Origin: Capsicum annuum
Lineage: Eukaryota > Streptophyta > Magnoliopsida > Solanales > Solanaceae
Assembly: GCF_002878395.1 (NCBI RefSeq)
Contig: NC_061115.1
Coordinates: forward strand, 52,791,013-52,855,012
Length of the DNA: 64,000 nucleotides
Direction: 5' to 3'
Positions within the stretch are counted from its first letter, which is position 1. Every line of letters starts with the position of its first letter. Positions 1-11,268 of this stretch are shown piece by piece. Position numbers and translations under genes: made by a program. The notes below the pieces were generated by a model, which worked only from the letters and a program-made list of their open reading frames with translations, ran no database searches and was not told the origin of the DNA.

Positions 1-1253
1 CAGATAGTAGCTCGCTAAATTAACAAAACTCTGAATCTTGATAGGAGAAGTAGGCCTACCCCAATCATAAACAACTGTAATCTTGGCTGGATCGATCATG
101 ATACCATTCTTGGTCACCACGTGGCCCAAGAAAGAAAGAAACTCAAACCAAAACTCACACTTGGAGTACTTAGCATACAACTTCTTATCCCTTAATATCT
201 GAAGCACAACCCATAAATTCTCCTTATGATCGGCCTCACTCTTGGAATAAACCAATGTATCATCTATAAATAATGACAAAAGAGTCGAGATATGATTAAA
301 ATATCTGGTTCATCAACTTGATAAACATGATTGGGGCATTGGTCAACCCAAAGGACATGGCCAAGAGCTCATAATGACAATATTTAGTCCGAAAATCTAT
401 CTTCAGAATATCCAAAGAACTAATCCTCAACTATTAATACCCGAACCTCAACCAATCTTTAAAAACACCAAAGCACCCCGAAGCTGATAAAAAAATCATC
501 AATATGAGAAAGAGGATACTTATTCTTAAGTGTCACCTTGTTCAACTGTCGATAATCAATTCACATAAGCATAGACCCATCCTTTTCCTTCAGAAATAAG
601 ATAGCTATACCTAAAAGTGATATACTAGGTTAGATAAATCCATTATCCAACAACTCCTTCAAATAATTCTTTAACTCTTTCAACTCGACTGGACTATCCT
701 ATAAGAAAGAATAGAAGTGGACTTGGCGCACGACTCAACATTAATGATAAAGTAAATATCATGATCTAGAGAAATACTAGGCAATTCATAGGAAAAATAT
801 CCATAAACTCATGGACAATACAAACAAATCCAAAGAAAGAGGTGAAGAAACACTAGTACTATGAATATGAGCTAAATCAAACAAACACCCCTTCTCAATC
901 AAGTGACGAGCCTGAAAAAAATATATACCTCTATTGGGACTGAAAAGAAGGACACTCTTCCAAGCTATTCTTAGACCATCAAATAAGGCTAAGGTCATAT
1001 TCTTAACATAACAATCTAGGAAATCAGAAGCTTTTCTTGGACCATCCGATATGGCTAAGGTCATAGTCTTGACATAACAATCTAGGACATCATGACACAG
1101 AGCTAACCAGTCCATACCCAAGATAAAATCAAAATCTACCATATTAAGAAAAATTAGATCTACCCAAGTCTCACGCCTAGCAAAAGTCACAACACAGGAT
1201 TGGTAAGAACTGCTAAATATATCTCGAGTGTTAAAGATATGATGATAGTACAA
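1..1253 (-). pseudogene. Ty3/gypsy pol fragment (protease to reverse transcriptase), truncated by window edge
   Basis: Read on the minus strand, the right part (about 1253-1080) gives the end of a retropepsin-type protease with the usual downstream motif ILGMDWL. Further left come RT motifs: a KEKDGS-type block and 'YRQLNKV' near 600-520, then the catalytic box FIDDTLVYS near 270-240, followed by the 'KCEFW...FLGHVV' connection near 170-110. Frames are broken by stops and shifts, so no functional enzyme is encoded. RNase H and integrase would lie left of base 1. No gag is visible on the right; LTR-like sequence follows at once, so gag appears deleted. Family assignment (Ty3/gypsy RT order PR-RT) is sure; clade is not. 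Confidence 0.85.
966..1097 (-). repeat. 66-bp in-frame tandem duplication in the protease/RT spacer
   Basis: Two adjacent copies with a 66-bp period share the text 'GCTAAGGTCATA' (988 and 1054) and 'ACATAACAATCTAGGA'. 66 bp equals 22 codons, so the duplication keeps the frame; the translated minus-strand peptide repeats a DCYVK.MTLA unit. It belongs to the gypsy fragment around it. Confidence 0.8.
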
Positions 1254-3828
1254 AAAGGATAATAAATCTATCTCAAAATACTAAATAGGGCATAAAAATA
1301 GATAGAAAGAGGTAGTAGGCTAGTTCCTAAAACATAGAACACTTGATACCTCAAATATGCTCTAAATATCATTTGAGCAGATATTCATGCGACATACTCA
1401 TACTTGGATCTACATCGTAAGGGTGCGATATGGATTAGTACGATCAACTTGAACTCAGTAGGTATCATAAGACAACTGGGTAAAGTATAAAATAAAATAT
1501 ATAAATAAAAATAATGGTCACATCAACTATAGTAAAAAAATGTCCCAAACAATAACCCATATCATATCCACTAACAGTTTTACTATATACATATATAACA
1601 AATACTAATACTAGAAACAACATAGATACACACGTATACCAGGTACAAGTAGGGGAAAGGGATACAAATACAGAGATATCACATCAATAACAAAAATACA
1701 ACACAAAATAAGCATAATATATATGGAATACAATGAAGATGATGATAATGATGATGATGCATTAGGTCGTCGCACAACCTTGGTATACACCTACCGAGCT
1801 GTGATCCTGAGGTAGGACCCATGGGGGTTTATCAACCGATATACAACTAATATTCAATACCAATATCCCTAATTCCTCTTCGGCATATACATCGGTAGAG
1901 AGTTGTTAAAGACATCACATTTTCTGTCAAAAAAACTAGTATTTCCATAGTGGTATCAATGTTTCATGAATGAATATAGTATGAGGATGTAATGCTCATA
2001 ATCAACAAAAATGATAATATCCAATATCTAACCAATATACTAATATCTGAGCCAAAAATTCATTCAAATCAACCAACTGTCCATGATCCTATATAATCCA
2101 TAAATCATTAAATGAAAAATGCAAGAAAACTTCATTGATACCACATAAATCCTAAAATCTAGTTTTTTCCACAAAAAAACGTGCAATCAAGCATACATAT
2201 ATCAATACTAGAACAACAACATCATACAAGACCTCACACATCACACATAGCAAATAATATCTCAAATCCACCAAATATTATCTACATAGGCCCCAATAGG
2301 GGAACCTAAATCACCTAAGCACATTTTCCATGATACAATCCCATACCGATAACATGTTTTTACATTATTATTAACTACCCAACCCAGTCTAAAGAAAGTT
2401 AAATCATAACCTACCTCAAATATCGTAAATCGGTCCAAAATGACATCAATCCTGAGCTTTTGCCTCAGGAACAAACCAAAAATCAACTAAAATATATAAA
2501 TATAGAATCTACACATCAAAAGAAAGCCAATGATACTCATAATACCTACTTTTGTGTCAGTCAAATGGACCCCAAAATGAGTTTTTTAAAAAGAAGAGTA
2601 AAATCATTATTTTATTTTAGAAACATATTTTCCATACTTATAGAGTCTACAACTGAAAACCCATGTGAAAATAATTTTAAAACAAGGTTCAAATCAAAGA
2701 AAAACTATTTCAAGATATACTGACAAAACCTCCTAAATACAGAATTTGAAGTTTTTGAAGATGAAATTAAGAGAAAAATAATAATCATAAGATAATAAAC
2801 TTACCCATGGAAGAAATCTCAAAACCCTTTTTACAATCATCCAAATTCGAGCTCTCAAGCCCTAAAAATGATGAAAATGGGGTTTTGATTCTCAACTTGG
2901 GCGAAAATCATGAAAAATAAAATAGAAGTTCTTGAAAATGGAAAAATAAAGTTCTAAATTGATAGAAAAAGATTCTACGAGAAAAATGCATCGAAAATCA
3001 AAGTTTTCTAGCTCCCAAAATGTCAAAACTACTACGAATTTGAATCTTATATTTAGTGATGGTCTCTTAAGTGACACTTTGATCGCTTAAGCGACCTGGT
3101 GAAAGGGTCTAAATTTTGCTTAAGCAGCCAAATTTTTCTTAAGTGACCCAGTCAAAGGTTTGCTTTCGCGAACACACCAGCATCAACAATGTCAAAACTT
3201 ATTTTCAACCTCCAAAACTTATTTAGAACCCTATGAATATGATATAATTGTGTAATTTGATTGTAAAACACATTATGAATCCAATGGAATCATTAAATTT
3301 ATGAAAAAGTATCATTATCACAAGATTGACCCAAAGACCCTATTACATTCTTTGCGAACCAAGGGTTGAAATGAAATCTATGGACCACGAAATCAAACTA
3401 ACCCTGATACCAACCAAAATTGACCTTCAGAACTCAATGATGATATAGTATATTAAAAAAGATATTATTTTCACAAAATTGTCCCCTGATACCTAATTTC
3501 ACAACTTTACACACTGAGGGTCAAAATGAGATATAGAAGCCATAAAACCATACCAACCATGTTACCAACCAAATCTACTAGCACAGTCTATTTTTTCATT
3601 TATTGCAAAGATTAATAAATATTTTTTGAAGTCATCTATAAGGCTTTTCAAGCCACCAAAAATCACAAACCCACACGAATCACATCAAAATGTATTAGAA
3701 ATTAAGGCAATCATCCCCACACCTTAAAAATACCATAAAAAATCATGAAAAAGATAAAATGATCAAATCAGACAAAAATGAATATTTCACAAAAATCACC
3801 AAAACTTAAATCATTACACGAATTACCA
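1254..3828 (-). repeat. LTR-like region of the left minus-strand gypsy element
   Basis: No coding sequence. On the minus strand the segment reads like a gypsy LTR. A U3-like stretch (about 3828-3180) leads to a cluster of CTTAAG palindromes at 3064-3150 with 'CGCTTAAGCGACC'. A transcribed-leader-like part follows ('TTTAGGGCTTGAGAGC' near 2870), and near 1460-1430 comes a 'CCTACTGAGTTC' block that resembles the end region of the plus-strand LTR at 7080. Because gag is absent, the LTR runs straight into protease sequence. The outer edge at about 3828 is set only by the start of integrase text on the other strand. TG/CA ends and a TSD were not found. Confidence 0.4.
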
Positions 3829-4866
3829 TAGATTTTGTTAGTGGGTTTCCTCTTACATCCCGTGGTTTTGATGATATTTGGTTTATTGTGGATTCATTGA
3901 CGAAATTAGCATATTTTATTTTTATTCATTTGTTCTTCAGCACCTAGAGGTTAGCCCTTATCAATGTTCATGAGATAGTGTGTTTGTATGGTGTGCCCAT
4001 ATCTATCATTTTAGAATGGGGTACAATTTCCACTTCTAGCTTTTGGAGAGCTTTTCAGGAAAATTTAAACACTCAGGTGGATCTTAGTACCACCTTCCAT
4101 CCTCAGATTGACAGGCAATTGGAGTAGACTACTCAGGTTCTCGAGGATATGCTCTGAGCCTGTGTTATGGATTTTAGAGGTCAGTGGGAGCAACACTTAT
4201 CTTTAGTAGAGTTCACATATAATAATAGCTATCACTCGAGTATTAAGATGGAGCCTTTTAAAGATTGATATGGTAGGTGATTTCGTTTTTCAATTGGGAG
4301 GTTTGAGAGAGATTATACCCCATGGTACTCACTTGTTTTAGGAGTCATTGGATAGTTCCAGGGTGATTCATGATAGGTTGAGGGCAACTTAGAGTAGGCA
4401 GAAGGCTTATACAAATCATAAACTTTGTGCCTTGAGATTTAGAGTTGGCGACTAGGTATTCTTTCGAGTATCACCCATGAAGGGTTTAAGGTTTGGGATG
4501 AAAGGTAAGCTCAACTCTAGATATATTGGATCCTTAGAGATTCTTCGCACAATAGGTGAGGTGGCTTATGAGTTAGCCTTAGCCTCAGATTTTATTTTTG
4601 TCTAATTCATTTTTTATTTTTCTTTGTTGCATTGATATATTCCTGATACGTCTCATGTACTTAGATAGGACTCAATTAAGTTCGATGAGCAGTTGACCTT
4701 CGTGGAGGAGCCTATAGTCATATTAGCCAGTGATGTTTGGCGGTTGCGCACTAGAGAGATTTCAGTAGTTAAGGTTCAGTGGAGGCACCACTCAGTAGAG
4801 GAGGCTACTTAGGAGATCAACAACGAGATGCAAACCTAGTATCCTCACCTGTTAGAGGCTTCAGGC
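3826..4866 (+). pseudogene. Ty3/gypsy integrase fragment with chromodomain-like tail, decayed
   Basis: The plus strand starts inside the integrase core: 'DFVSGFPLTSRGFDDIW' at 3830-3880, then 'FHPQ' and a VLEDML-like block near 4100-4150, then the '[11 protein letters not shown]' motif near 4210. The C-terminal GKLN-YIG-EILR block follows at about 4505-4555. A final 'VVKVQWRHHSVEEATWE' (4767-4815) is the typical end of a chromodomain-bearing gypsy polyprotein. The second catalytic Asp seems replaced by Glu ('LEWGT' where SD-x-GT is expected), and several stops interrupt the frames. Everything upstream (gag, RT) is missing, so this is a 5'-truncated element abutting the inverted neighbour at about 3828. 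Confidence 0.8.
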
Positions 4867-5407
4867 ATATCCTAATCCTTTACTTTCATACCCTCCTGGT
4901 TATTTTCTATATTTCGGCTCATTTTCACCATTTAGAGCTTTCCTATAGCTACCCTAAGTCAATTATGGCTTACTAGAAGTGATAGTTTAGTTATCAGGCA
5001 GTTTGTTTGGTTTTAGAATCAATTTCCTATTTTGAAGTCTTTATAGGTTCAAATTGGCTACAAACCAAAAACTTTAGTCAAATGACCTCGTATACCAATT
5101 TTGACATTTCAAACAACTCTAAAATATTAATTTTAGGCTAAAGAACCTTTGTTCTGGGTCTTGAGGCTAACAAACTCTTTTAGGGCTATTGGACAAAAGT
5201 TAAGAAAAATGGTACATAGGTATGGGGCCCATTTTTCATAAAACAACCTCAGATGAAAACTTTCACTACGCCATTGAGTCTAAAAACATTAAATTTGATA
5301 GGGTATAATAGTATTTTCTTACGTATATGAGATTTCAAATGAATCTCGAGGGGTTGGTGAAAGTCTAAAATATTTTTTGAGCATCAGTTGGTGCGCCATT
5401 ATGCTGC

Positions 5408-5625
5408 TATTTGGATCTCTTAACCAAAGGACCGCTAAAGAGCTTAGCCGACTGTTTAAGTGGTCAGGCTGGCCCAGCAAGGGTTTGCTTAAGCAGTGTT
5501 GTTTTTATGTATCTGTGCAGATGGCTAATGTCGCTACAATGACACTAGGTCACTTAAGCGGTGACTGCTTAAACGGCCCAATTTTCGCTTAAGGGGCAAC
5601 CGTGTACCTGGGAAGCCTATAAAAC
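5408..5625 (+). promoter_or_regulatory. LTR promoter region: CTTAAG repeats then TATA-like box
   Basis: A string of related units (GTTTAAGTGG, GCTTAAGCAG, ACTTAAGCGG, GCTTAAACGG, GCTTAAGGGG) ends about 25 bp before 'CCTATAAAACTCCC'. This spacing suits a core promoter with repeated upstream sites. Function is inferred from position only. Confidence 0.35.
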
Positions 5626-6559
5626 TCCCACTTAGCCTAATTTCTCTTATTTTCACCCATTTTTAAGAATATGGAACCCTAAAAGGTGTGAAAACTTGTA
5701 AGTATCATTGGTGGATGATATTGGAGTATTTGTGGACTTAAATTACATGTTTCTTCTCCGAATTCGTGGTAAGCTTCCATCAATTTCATGATTTGATCCT
5801 TCATTTTTTTCCAAAATCCTTGAACATCAGTGGGTTGATTGTAGCACCATATGAGCTTAGAATTCACCCAGTTTTGAGGATAAACGTTCCTTGAGCATAG
5901 AGGAATGTGTTGTCAATTTTGAAAGTAAGATTCCTAAAATAGGCTCCACATGAAATTTTTATGTAATTTTGGATCCAAAGCACAATATTACATTATGGGT
6001 ATCGTTGTTCTCATTTTGATAAGTATATTGTGATGTTAATAGAGTGGAATCTTACAAGAGCTTCTTAAAAAGGGAAATCGTTGGTTTCGTTGATTCTTCA
6101 GGCTTTTCTTTGACGTCCCGGTAAGCTAGGTTTATCTTCTTTATAGATTGAGCTAGTTCGTAGTATATTTTTGAGAATATGCTAGATATGGGATTGGATT
6201 TAGGTATTGGGGGTTTGATTGACATAACTAGACTTTTCAGACTATTTAGCCTAATAAGGAATCATAATTTAGGCGGAATTGACTTAGTTGTTCATGATTT
6301 AGGTAAAATTTCTATTTAAGGGTTGATTATGTCTTATTTAACATCTAAAAGTGAATTTAGATACCTTAGACTAGTATAAAGTAGAATTTGCCTTAGAACG
6401 AATTTTGAAGATTAAAAGTGAGCCCCTCCGGCCCACCTTAGGCCAAGACTTATGTAAGCCTTTGTAGACTTTATAGGGTTTTTACATCATTTTAAATGCT
6501 TATTTGAAACTTTGATGAGATTAGATACTTAATAATCATGTTGGTATGGTATTTGGGAG

Positions 6560-6770
6560 TTGGTGCTAATTCTGGACAAAACCCAGTGGTTTATGGATAT
6601 TTAATTCTGATTCAAGTCCAACAATTGATGGTGATGTTGATATTGAGTTCTAGTTCAAGTCCAGCGGTTGATAATGATATTGATAATATGGTTTCTAGTT
6701 CAGGCCTCGAAAATTATGTTATAATGTTAATGTTATTGGATTTTGGTTTGAGTCCGACATTGAGAATTTA
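6560..6770 (+). repeat. Degenerate ~46-bp tandem repeat inside the LTR
   Basis: Four or so units contain 'TTCAAGTCCA' or close variants followed by GTTGAT-GTGATATTGATA text (6611, 6653, 6695, 6750). Similar arrays occur in the other LTR families in this window (14.2 kb and 40.4 kb). Confidence 0.5.
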
Positions 6771-7479
6771 TTTATGATATGATACAGTATGGACAAATTC
6801 ATGGTTATGGTTTGATATAAATTTACGAAACTTTGGTTATTTACTCTCCTTGAATGTACCCTCCGGGCTTATAAGGGCCCGCATTGGATTATTTACTTTT
6901 CTTCACTTACTGGCTTATGGGGGACAATCTTATTGTGTTTTTTTTCATATTCATCTATTTTGATTATTTATTTACAGTAATGGGATTTATTTCTAGGTTT
7001 TCCTTTTTACCTTTACTTATCTTATTTATCTTGTATCTTATCGTATTTATATCATGATTTAGCTCAGTCGGCCGATAATGCCTACTGAGTATTTGTGGTT
7101 TTGATACTCATACTATACTTTTATACCTTTTTGTGCAGATTCTAGTACTAGTAGCCGCTGCTGATTTGATGATTATGTTGAGTTGATTTTCAAAAATAGG
7201 GTGAGCTCTTGGAGTCAAAGTTGCCCCTTTTTCCTTCTATTATCTATGACTAGTCTTTCATTTTTTGAGACAGATTGTATATGACTATTTCAGTACTTAT
7301 GTTTCTTTTGTAGTAGCTTTTATACCGACACTATTAGGTCGTGGAATTGTTTTTGATGCTTTATATATCTTTTAGACTATATTTATTATTTTACATGGAA
7401 TGATATAGTTAGGGCTCAAAAAGAATGGAAAAAGATTAGATTGCCCTTTAGAAAACCATTTAAAAATTCAGGAAATTAC

Positions 7480-7990
7480 GTCTGATGAGTTAACTTACAA
7501 CTCGTATTCTGGGATCACGAGTCGTTGTTTGACTTGTGCTCCCTAGAATAATTTTTGATGGATTTTTGGAATAGTTATCTACTAGTCATAATACGATTTA
7601 TAGGTGTATATCATAATTCATCCTCTAAGTCTTGGTTCCTGGAACCTAAATTAGGGACTTCACTATTTAAGAGTCTACAGTTGGGAGTATGATTCATACC
7701 TTGTAACCACGATTCATGGTTCAAGTTATAGTCCACTAGAAACTTTTGAATGATCACTATTTGGTGAACTATGAGTCCATATCATGACTCGTGGTTTAAT
7801 GCCAGGGGTCGTACTATGGCTCGTATTTTTAGGATAGGAATTGATACATTTTAGAACTTGGTTCTACTTCTCTTGGTACGGCTCGTGGTTTTATACCACA
7901 AGACTTACATTGACTCATGGTCTTTGAAAATTTTGGGATCTTTGATTGATTTGCTAAGCTAAGTTTAGAATGTTGAGGGGCTCATAGGGG
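7480..7990 (+). repeat. Decayed LTR fragment with repeated 'ACTCGTGG' words
   Basis: The segment is full of variants of 'CGACTCGTGGTT' and 'TACGACTCAT' (7512, 7731, 7794, 7816, 7874, 7913). The same words fill the 5' part of the LTRs at 12.82 kb and 61.14 kb. I read it as an old LTR scrap of that broad type. No ends or TSD seen. Confidence 0.35.
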
Positions 7991-8769
7991 TCCAAAGGCC
8001 TTACCTTTCTCCATCCCAGATTTCAAATAACATAATAATTAATGGTTTCACATCTAAATTGTTTTTTAGAAAAGTAAACTTTAATTAAAAATATATCTTA
8101 CAATGTTTTCTTCTTTAAAAAAATAAAATAAAATAAAATTAGGGTATTCCTTATAAATTTTGTTTTAGGTCCCAAATTTTGTTGAGTCGGCTTTGCGCTC
8201 TTGACCTCTAATAAATTAATCGTACCATTTTTTCAGTAAATAGATAGTACATCTTTTTTAGTTTGTTTCGTTCACTTTATGAGCCATATACTTTCTGTTA
8301 GTTTGATTACGACTATTCTATTGACTAATGACACATCGTTCGTGTTGAGCACGAACCAATATTTATATATATTTTTTAATTTATGTGACAATTTTTCTTT
8401 TTAATATTTTTAGATACAATTATTTTTTCAATTTTCATTTTACTTTTTAGTGAAATATTTTATCACCACACAAAATCTAAGATTTATTTATACCACGAAT
8501 TTCAAAATAGCATTTCCTTTTTTCTACACCATGCTTAATCAAATGGTGTCACATAAATTGAAACGAAAAAGTAGTAAAAAGAATTTGAAATTTAATTCTC
8601 TTGTTTATGTATTTTATGCTTCATTTATTTGTACCTAATAATGATTGAAATTTTGATCATTCAATCTTAGCTCGTAACGATATATTTAATTTTTTATTTG
8701 AATCTAATTATTTAGATCTCAATAAGTGTATCACTTCTATACTTTTTTTTTGACACAAATATTACTATC
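7991..8769. other. AT-rich stretch without a gene
   Basis: Only short random ORFs. The one notable structure is a 7-bp hairpin, GTTCGTG/CACGAAC with a 5-nt loop, at 8338-8356. On the minus strand it is followed 7 nt later by ATTAGT, loosely like a Helitron 3' end, but the CTRR signature is not met. Confidence 0.5.
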
Positions 8770-9450
8770 GCAAAGTACTTCATCCATTTTTAATTTATCA
8801 TTTTTATCTATTTTATGCTTTTTATTAAATATTGTTTATTTTTCAATACTTCAATGACTTATAATAACTAATTAGAAGTGATATAGTAAAATTATTATAA
8901 AAAGTACTTGTGAAAAAAATTTAAGTGGGCTCCATATAAGTCGGCAAGTTAATTTAATACATCAAGAGTTAACTTATTATTTTATGTCTATTTTACTTTT
9001 TTTTTGAATTATTATTATTTTTCTAATGCATAAATGACGGATAATAATTAACTAGGGGTGATATAGTAAAATCATGATTAAACCAGTGAAGCAGACATAT
9101 TTTAAATGACTTATAATAACTAAATAGAAGTGATGTAGAAAAATTACTACAAAAAATTAGAAGTGAAGTTTATTTAGATATCATGAGTTAAGTTATTATT
9201 TTTTATTTATTTTATCTTTTTATTAAATATTAATAATTTTTTAATACATAAATAAATCATAATTATTAATTAGGGTGATATAATAAATCACAATTGATGC
9301 AGCTGAAGCAGACATGTCATAAATGTCTATTCTATTTTTTTTATTAAATATTATTAACTTTTTAATATGTAAATAACTTATAATAATTAATTAAAAATGA
9401 TATAGTAAAATGACGATTAAAAAAATTGAAACAAAATATCAATCATGAGT
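8770..9450. repeat. Cluster of degenerate Stowaway-like MITE units
   Basis: Several copies repeat the same order of words: 'CTATTTTA...TTTTTATTAAATATT', 'GACTTATAATAACTAA', then 'AGAAGTGATATAGTAAAAT' (8878, 9056, 9128, 9283, 9398). The start 'TACTTCATCCATTTTTAATTT' at 8779 resembles Stowaway ends of the 'CTCCGTCCA' kind, and 'GGGTGATATAGTA' also occurs inside the MITE at 11.5 kb. Individual ends are too decayed to place. Confidence 0.45.
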
Positions 9451-10247
9451 TATCTGCTTCAGCAACTCCATCCACACTTATATATTAGTAATAGATAGAA
9501 AATAAAATTTACCTCTTATGATACTACAAAGACAAGTTGGCTCTGTCCGTGCTACCCACGACCCAATATTGTTATTCAAAAATTCTAATATATGTATAAA
9601 TTCTATCATTTATAATATAAAATCTTGATTTATTTAATTATAAATTTTTAAATATGCATACATTATTTAACTCAGATCACTGAAATTCGTATAAGGAAAT
9701 TTTGAAAATGTTAAATATTGTGATTTTTAATTCGTTTAGTAGAATTTTCAAATATAATAGTGAGTTAAAAAGGAAAACAAGACAACAAATTGTAACAGAG
9801 TAGCACAAAAATTTTCTGATATAAAAATATTTTAAATTATTAATTATTATGATCTATAATATTTATAATTTTCAAATATATCAATATTTAAAGTATTAAT
9901 AATATTAAAAGATTGTGTACTTGATATTCTTCATTTTAAATGTTAGTATTAATTAATATAATATTTAATTGTTTTACTTTTTAAAATATCATAAATGATC
10001 TCCAAGCTAAATATTTCTTTGCCATTTTTCTGAACACGTGTAGGTAAATCTTTGCTTTTCTTTTTTTAGTAGGTACACGTGTGCTCTATTCTGAACAGTT
10101 CTTCACCTTTTTTTCAATTATAATTTTTGTTAATCAATTTTTCATTTAAGTAGCATGATTTTCCTTTCAAGTTTTAGTGTTTAGGTTGGAGTAATCTTGC
10201 CGCACTAAGTTGTTGCATTGACCTTTTATTTATTGCCATCTCACTGC
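9451..10247. other. AT-rich intergenic sequence with two ACACGTGT boxes
   Basis: No coding signal. Two identical palindromes ACACGTGT (G-box core CACGTG) lie at 10034-10041 and 10075-10082, 41 bp apart. Their flanks are mirror images ('TAGGTA' after the first, 'TAGGT' before the second). They sit about 170 bp upstream of the gene-like remnant. Confidence 0.5.
10034..10082. promoter_or_regulatory. Paired G-box palindromes
   Basis: ACACGTGT occurs twice within 49 bp. G-boxes of this form bind bZIP and bHLH factors in plant promoters. Here no intact gene follows, so any role is conjecture; CACGTG is also common at Helitron-like ends. Confidence 0.25.
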
Positions 10248-10250
10248 AGG

Positions 10251-10700
10251 CCGTAAAAATGTGATTGATGTGTTTGATTATTCTTCCATTGCACTATCCT
10301 CACTGTTATATTTGGTCGGGGTGAATCTTCGATAAAGGCGTTTTCGCCATGTCACAGAAATGGCTGAGGCTAATTTTGCTGCTCATTGACAGTTGGCTAC
10401 TGGTGAATCAGATATTTGTTGTCAACTCATTTTGGAGCTTGAAGATTTTGGATTTCTATAGATTTTCCTCAGGCTTACGTGGTTCTGTACTTTGGCAAAA
10501 AAGATATGGTTTTGCCTGTTATCCACTTTTCTTATCTTTACTAACTTTTTTTGCTCCTCTTCTATGTTTTTTCTATAGTCACAGGCTATCCTTATTTGTT
10601 CCTTCCACTTTAGTTTCTTTTTTGAGATGTGGGTATTATGCATATGCCAGCAACAGATGAATCATTCAACGAAATCTCACAAAATACCATAGGTGAAAAG
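10251..10700 (+). pseudogene. Unrecognised gene-like remnant with splice-like borders
   Basis: I do not recognise the product. After an acceptor-like 'TCACTGCAG' (ending 10250) one frame reads RKNVIDVFDYSSIALSSLL. A second frame opens at 10360 with MAEANFAAH, has a stop (TGA), then continues with QLATGESDICCQLILELEDF. A third gives DFPQAYVVLYFGKKDMVLPV (about 10462-10521). A pyrimidine-rich stretch (10523-10625) then leads to MHMPATDESFNEISQNTIGEK, which ends exactly at a strong donor AAAAG|GTAAGT (10701). The richer codon use than the surrounding AT sequence, and the borders, suggest a frameshifted multi-exon gene piece, perhaps carried by a transposon. An overlapping 103-codon plus-strand ORF (10349-10660) is open but looks like an out-of-frame reading of the same remnant. 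Confidence 0.3.
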
Positions 10701-10803
10701 GTAAGTGCTTCACTGAGGCAAAACACAACACCAATAAATCCAGTGGAATTCAATAGTAATTAACTCTCTTTTAATTGTAGAAACTGAAAGAGAGAAACTG
10801 GAG

Positions 10804-10967
10804 AAACAAAGGAGATTGAAAACAGAGAAAAAGAGACCAAATGGATAAAGAAGACATCAGACGGTTACAAAAAATAAGTTTGGGGAAACAAAGGAGATAG
10901 AAAACAGAGAGAAATATACCAAATGGATAAAGAAGACATCAGCCGGTTCCAACAAATAAGTTTTAAC
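10804..10967. repeat. 82-bp tandem duplication
   Basis: Two neighbouring copies, offset by 82 bp, both contain 'AAACAAAGGAGAT' (10804 and 10886) and 'ATGGATAAAGAAGACATCAG' (10841 and 10923), with a few mismatches. It is purine-rich and lies just after the gene-like remnant. No function can be assigned. Confidence 0.85.
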
Positions 10968-11268
10968 AAAATGACAAAAATACCCCTGAAGCTTGCAGTC
11001 GATGGTATCCTGCCTGCTTAGCTGTCACACTTTGACTTAATTCACAGAAAGAGGCATTTCTCCTTCTTTCTTTCCCACTTTGTCTTTCTCGTTATCTACT
11101 ATTATTTATTTGAAAGATAATACCAATTAGGTTTGTATTGACAACTCAAATCACATCACCTCCCTTCGGCTTTCTTTGAGCATTTAATTAATTTATCTTA
11201 AAAGAAAGTAATTTTTACTCTTTAACGCCTTGATTCGCAAGTACAATTATCCTTGTAAAAATCACGAG
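10968..11268. other. Spacer without recognised feature
   Basis: Pyrimidine-rich and AT-rich text; no ORF of note and no repeat that I can pair elsewhere in the window. Confidence 0.4.

Larger units (their letters stand above)
4870..7430 (+). repeat. 3' LTR of the plus-strand gypsy fragment
   Basis: Non-coding sequence directly after the polyprotein end, in the position of a 3' LTR. It has a U3-like part, CTTAAG-containing repeats at 5408-5592, and a TATA-like 'CTATAAAAC' at 5617-5625 after the CpG-bearing repeats. A leader with 'GAACCCTAAAAGGTG' follows, and later a 'GCCTACTGAG...TTTGTGCAG' block (7078-7140) typical of this type of LTR. The minus-strand LTR at 1.3-3.8 kb has the same order of features. 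Exact ends are uncertain; I see no clean TG/CA plus TSD. Confidence 0.5.

Noticed and set aside
2460..2723. 87-codon plus-strand ORF
   Set aside because: Lys/Asn-rich reading of AT-rich LTR-like sequence, with an overlapping minus-strand ORF; no domain.
8338..8356. 7-bp hairpin as a terminator or Helitron end
   Set aside because: No U-run, eukaryotic context, and the CTRR signature is missing (TTAG instead).
10349..10660. 103-codon plus-strand ORF as a small membrane protein gene
   Set aside because: Hydrophobic and Phe/Leu-rich because it reads through a pyrimidine tract; neighbouring frames look more like real exons.
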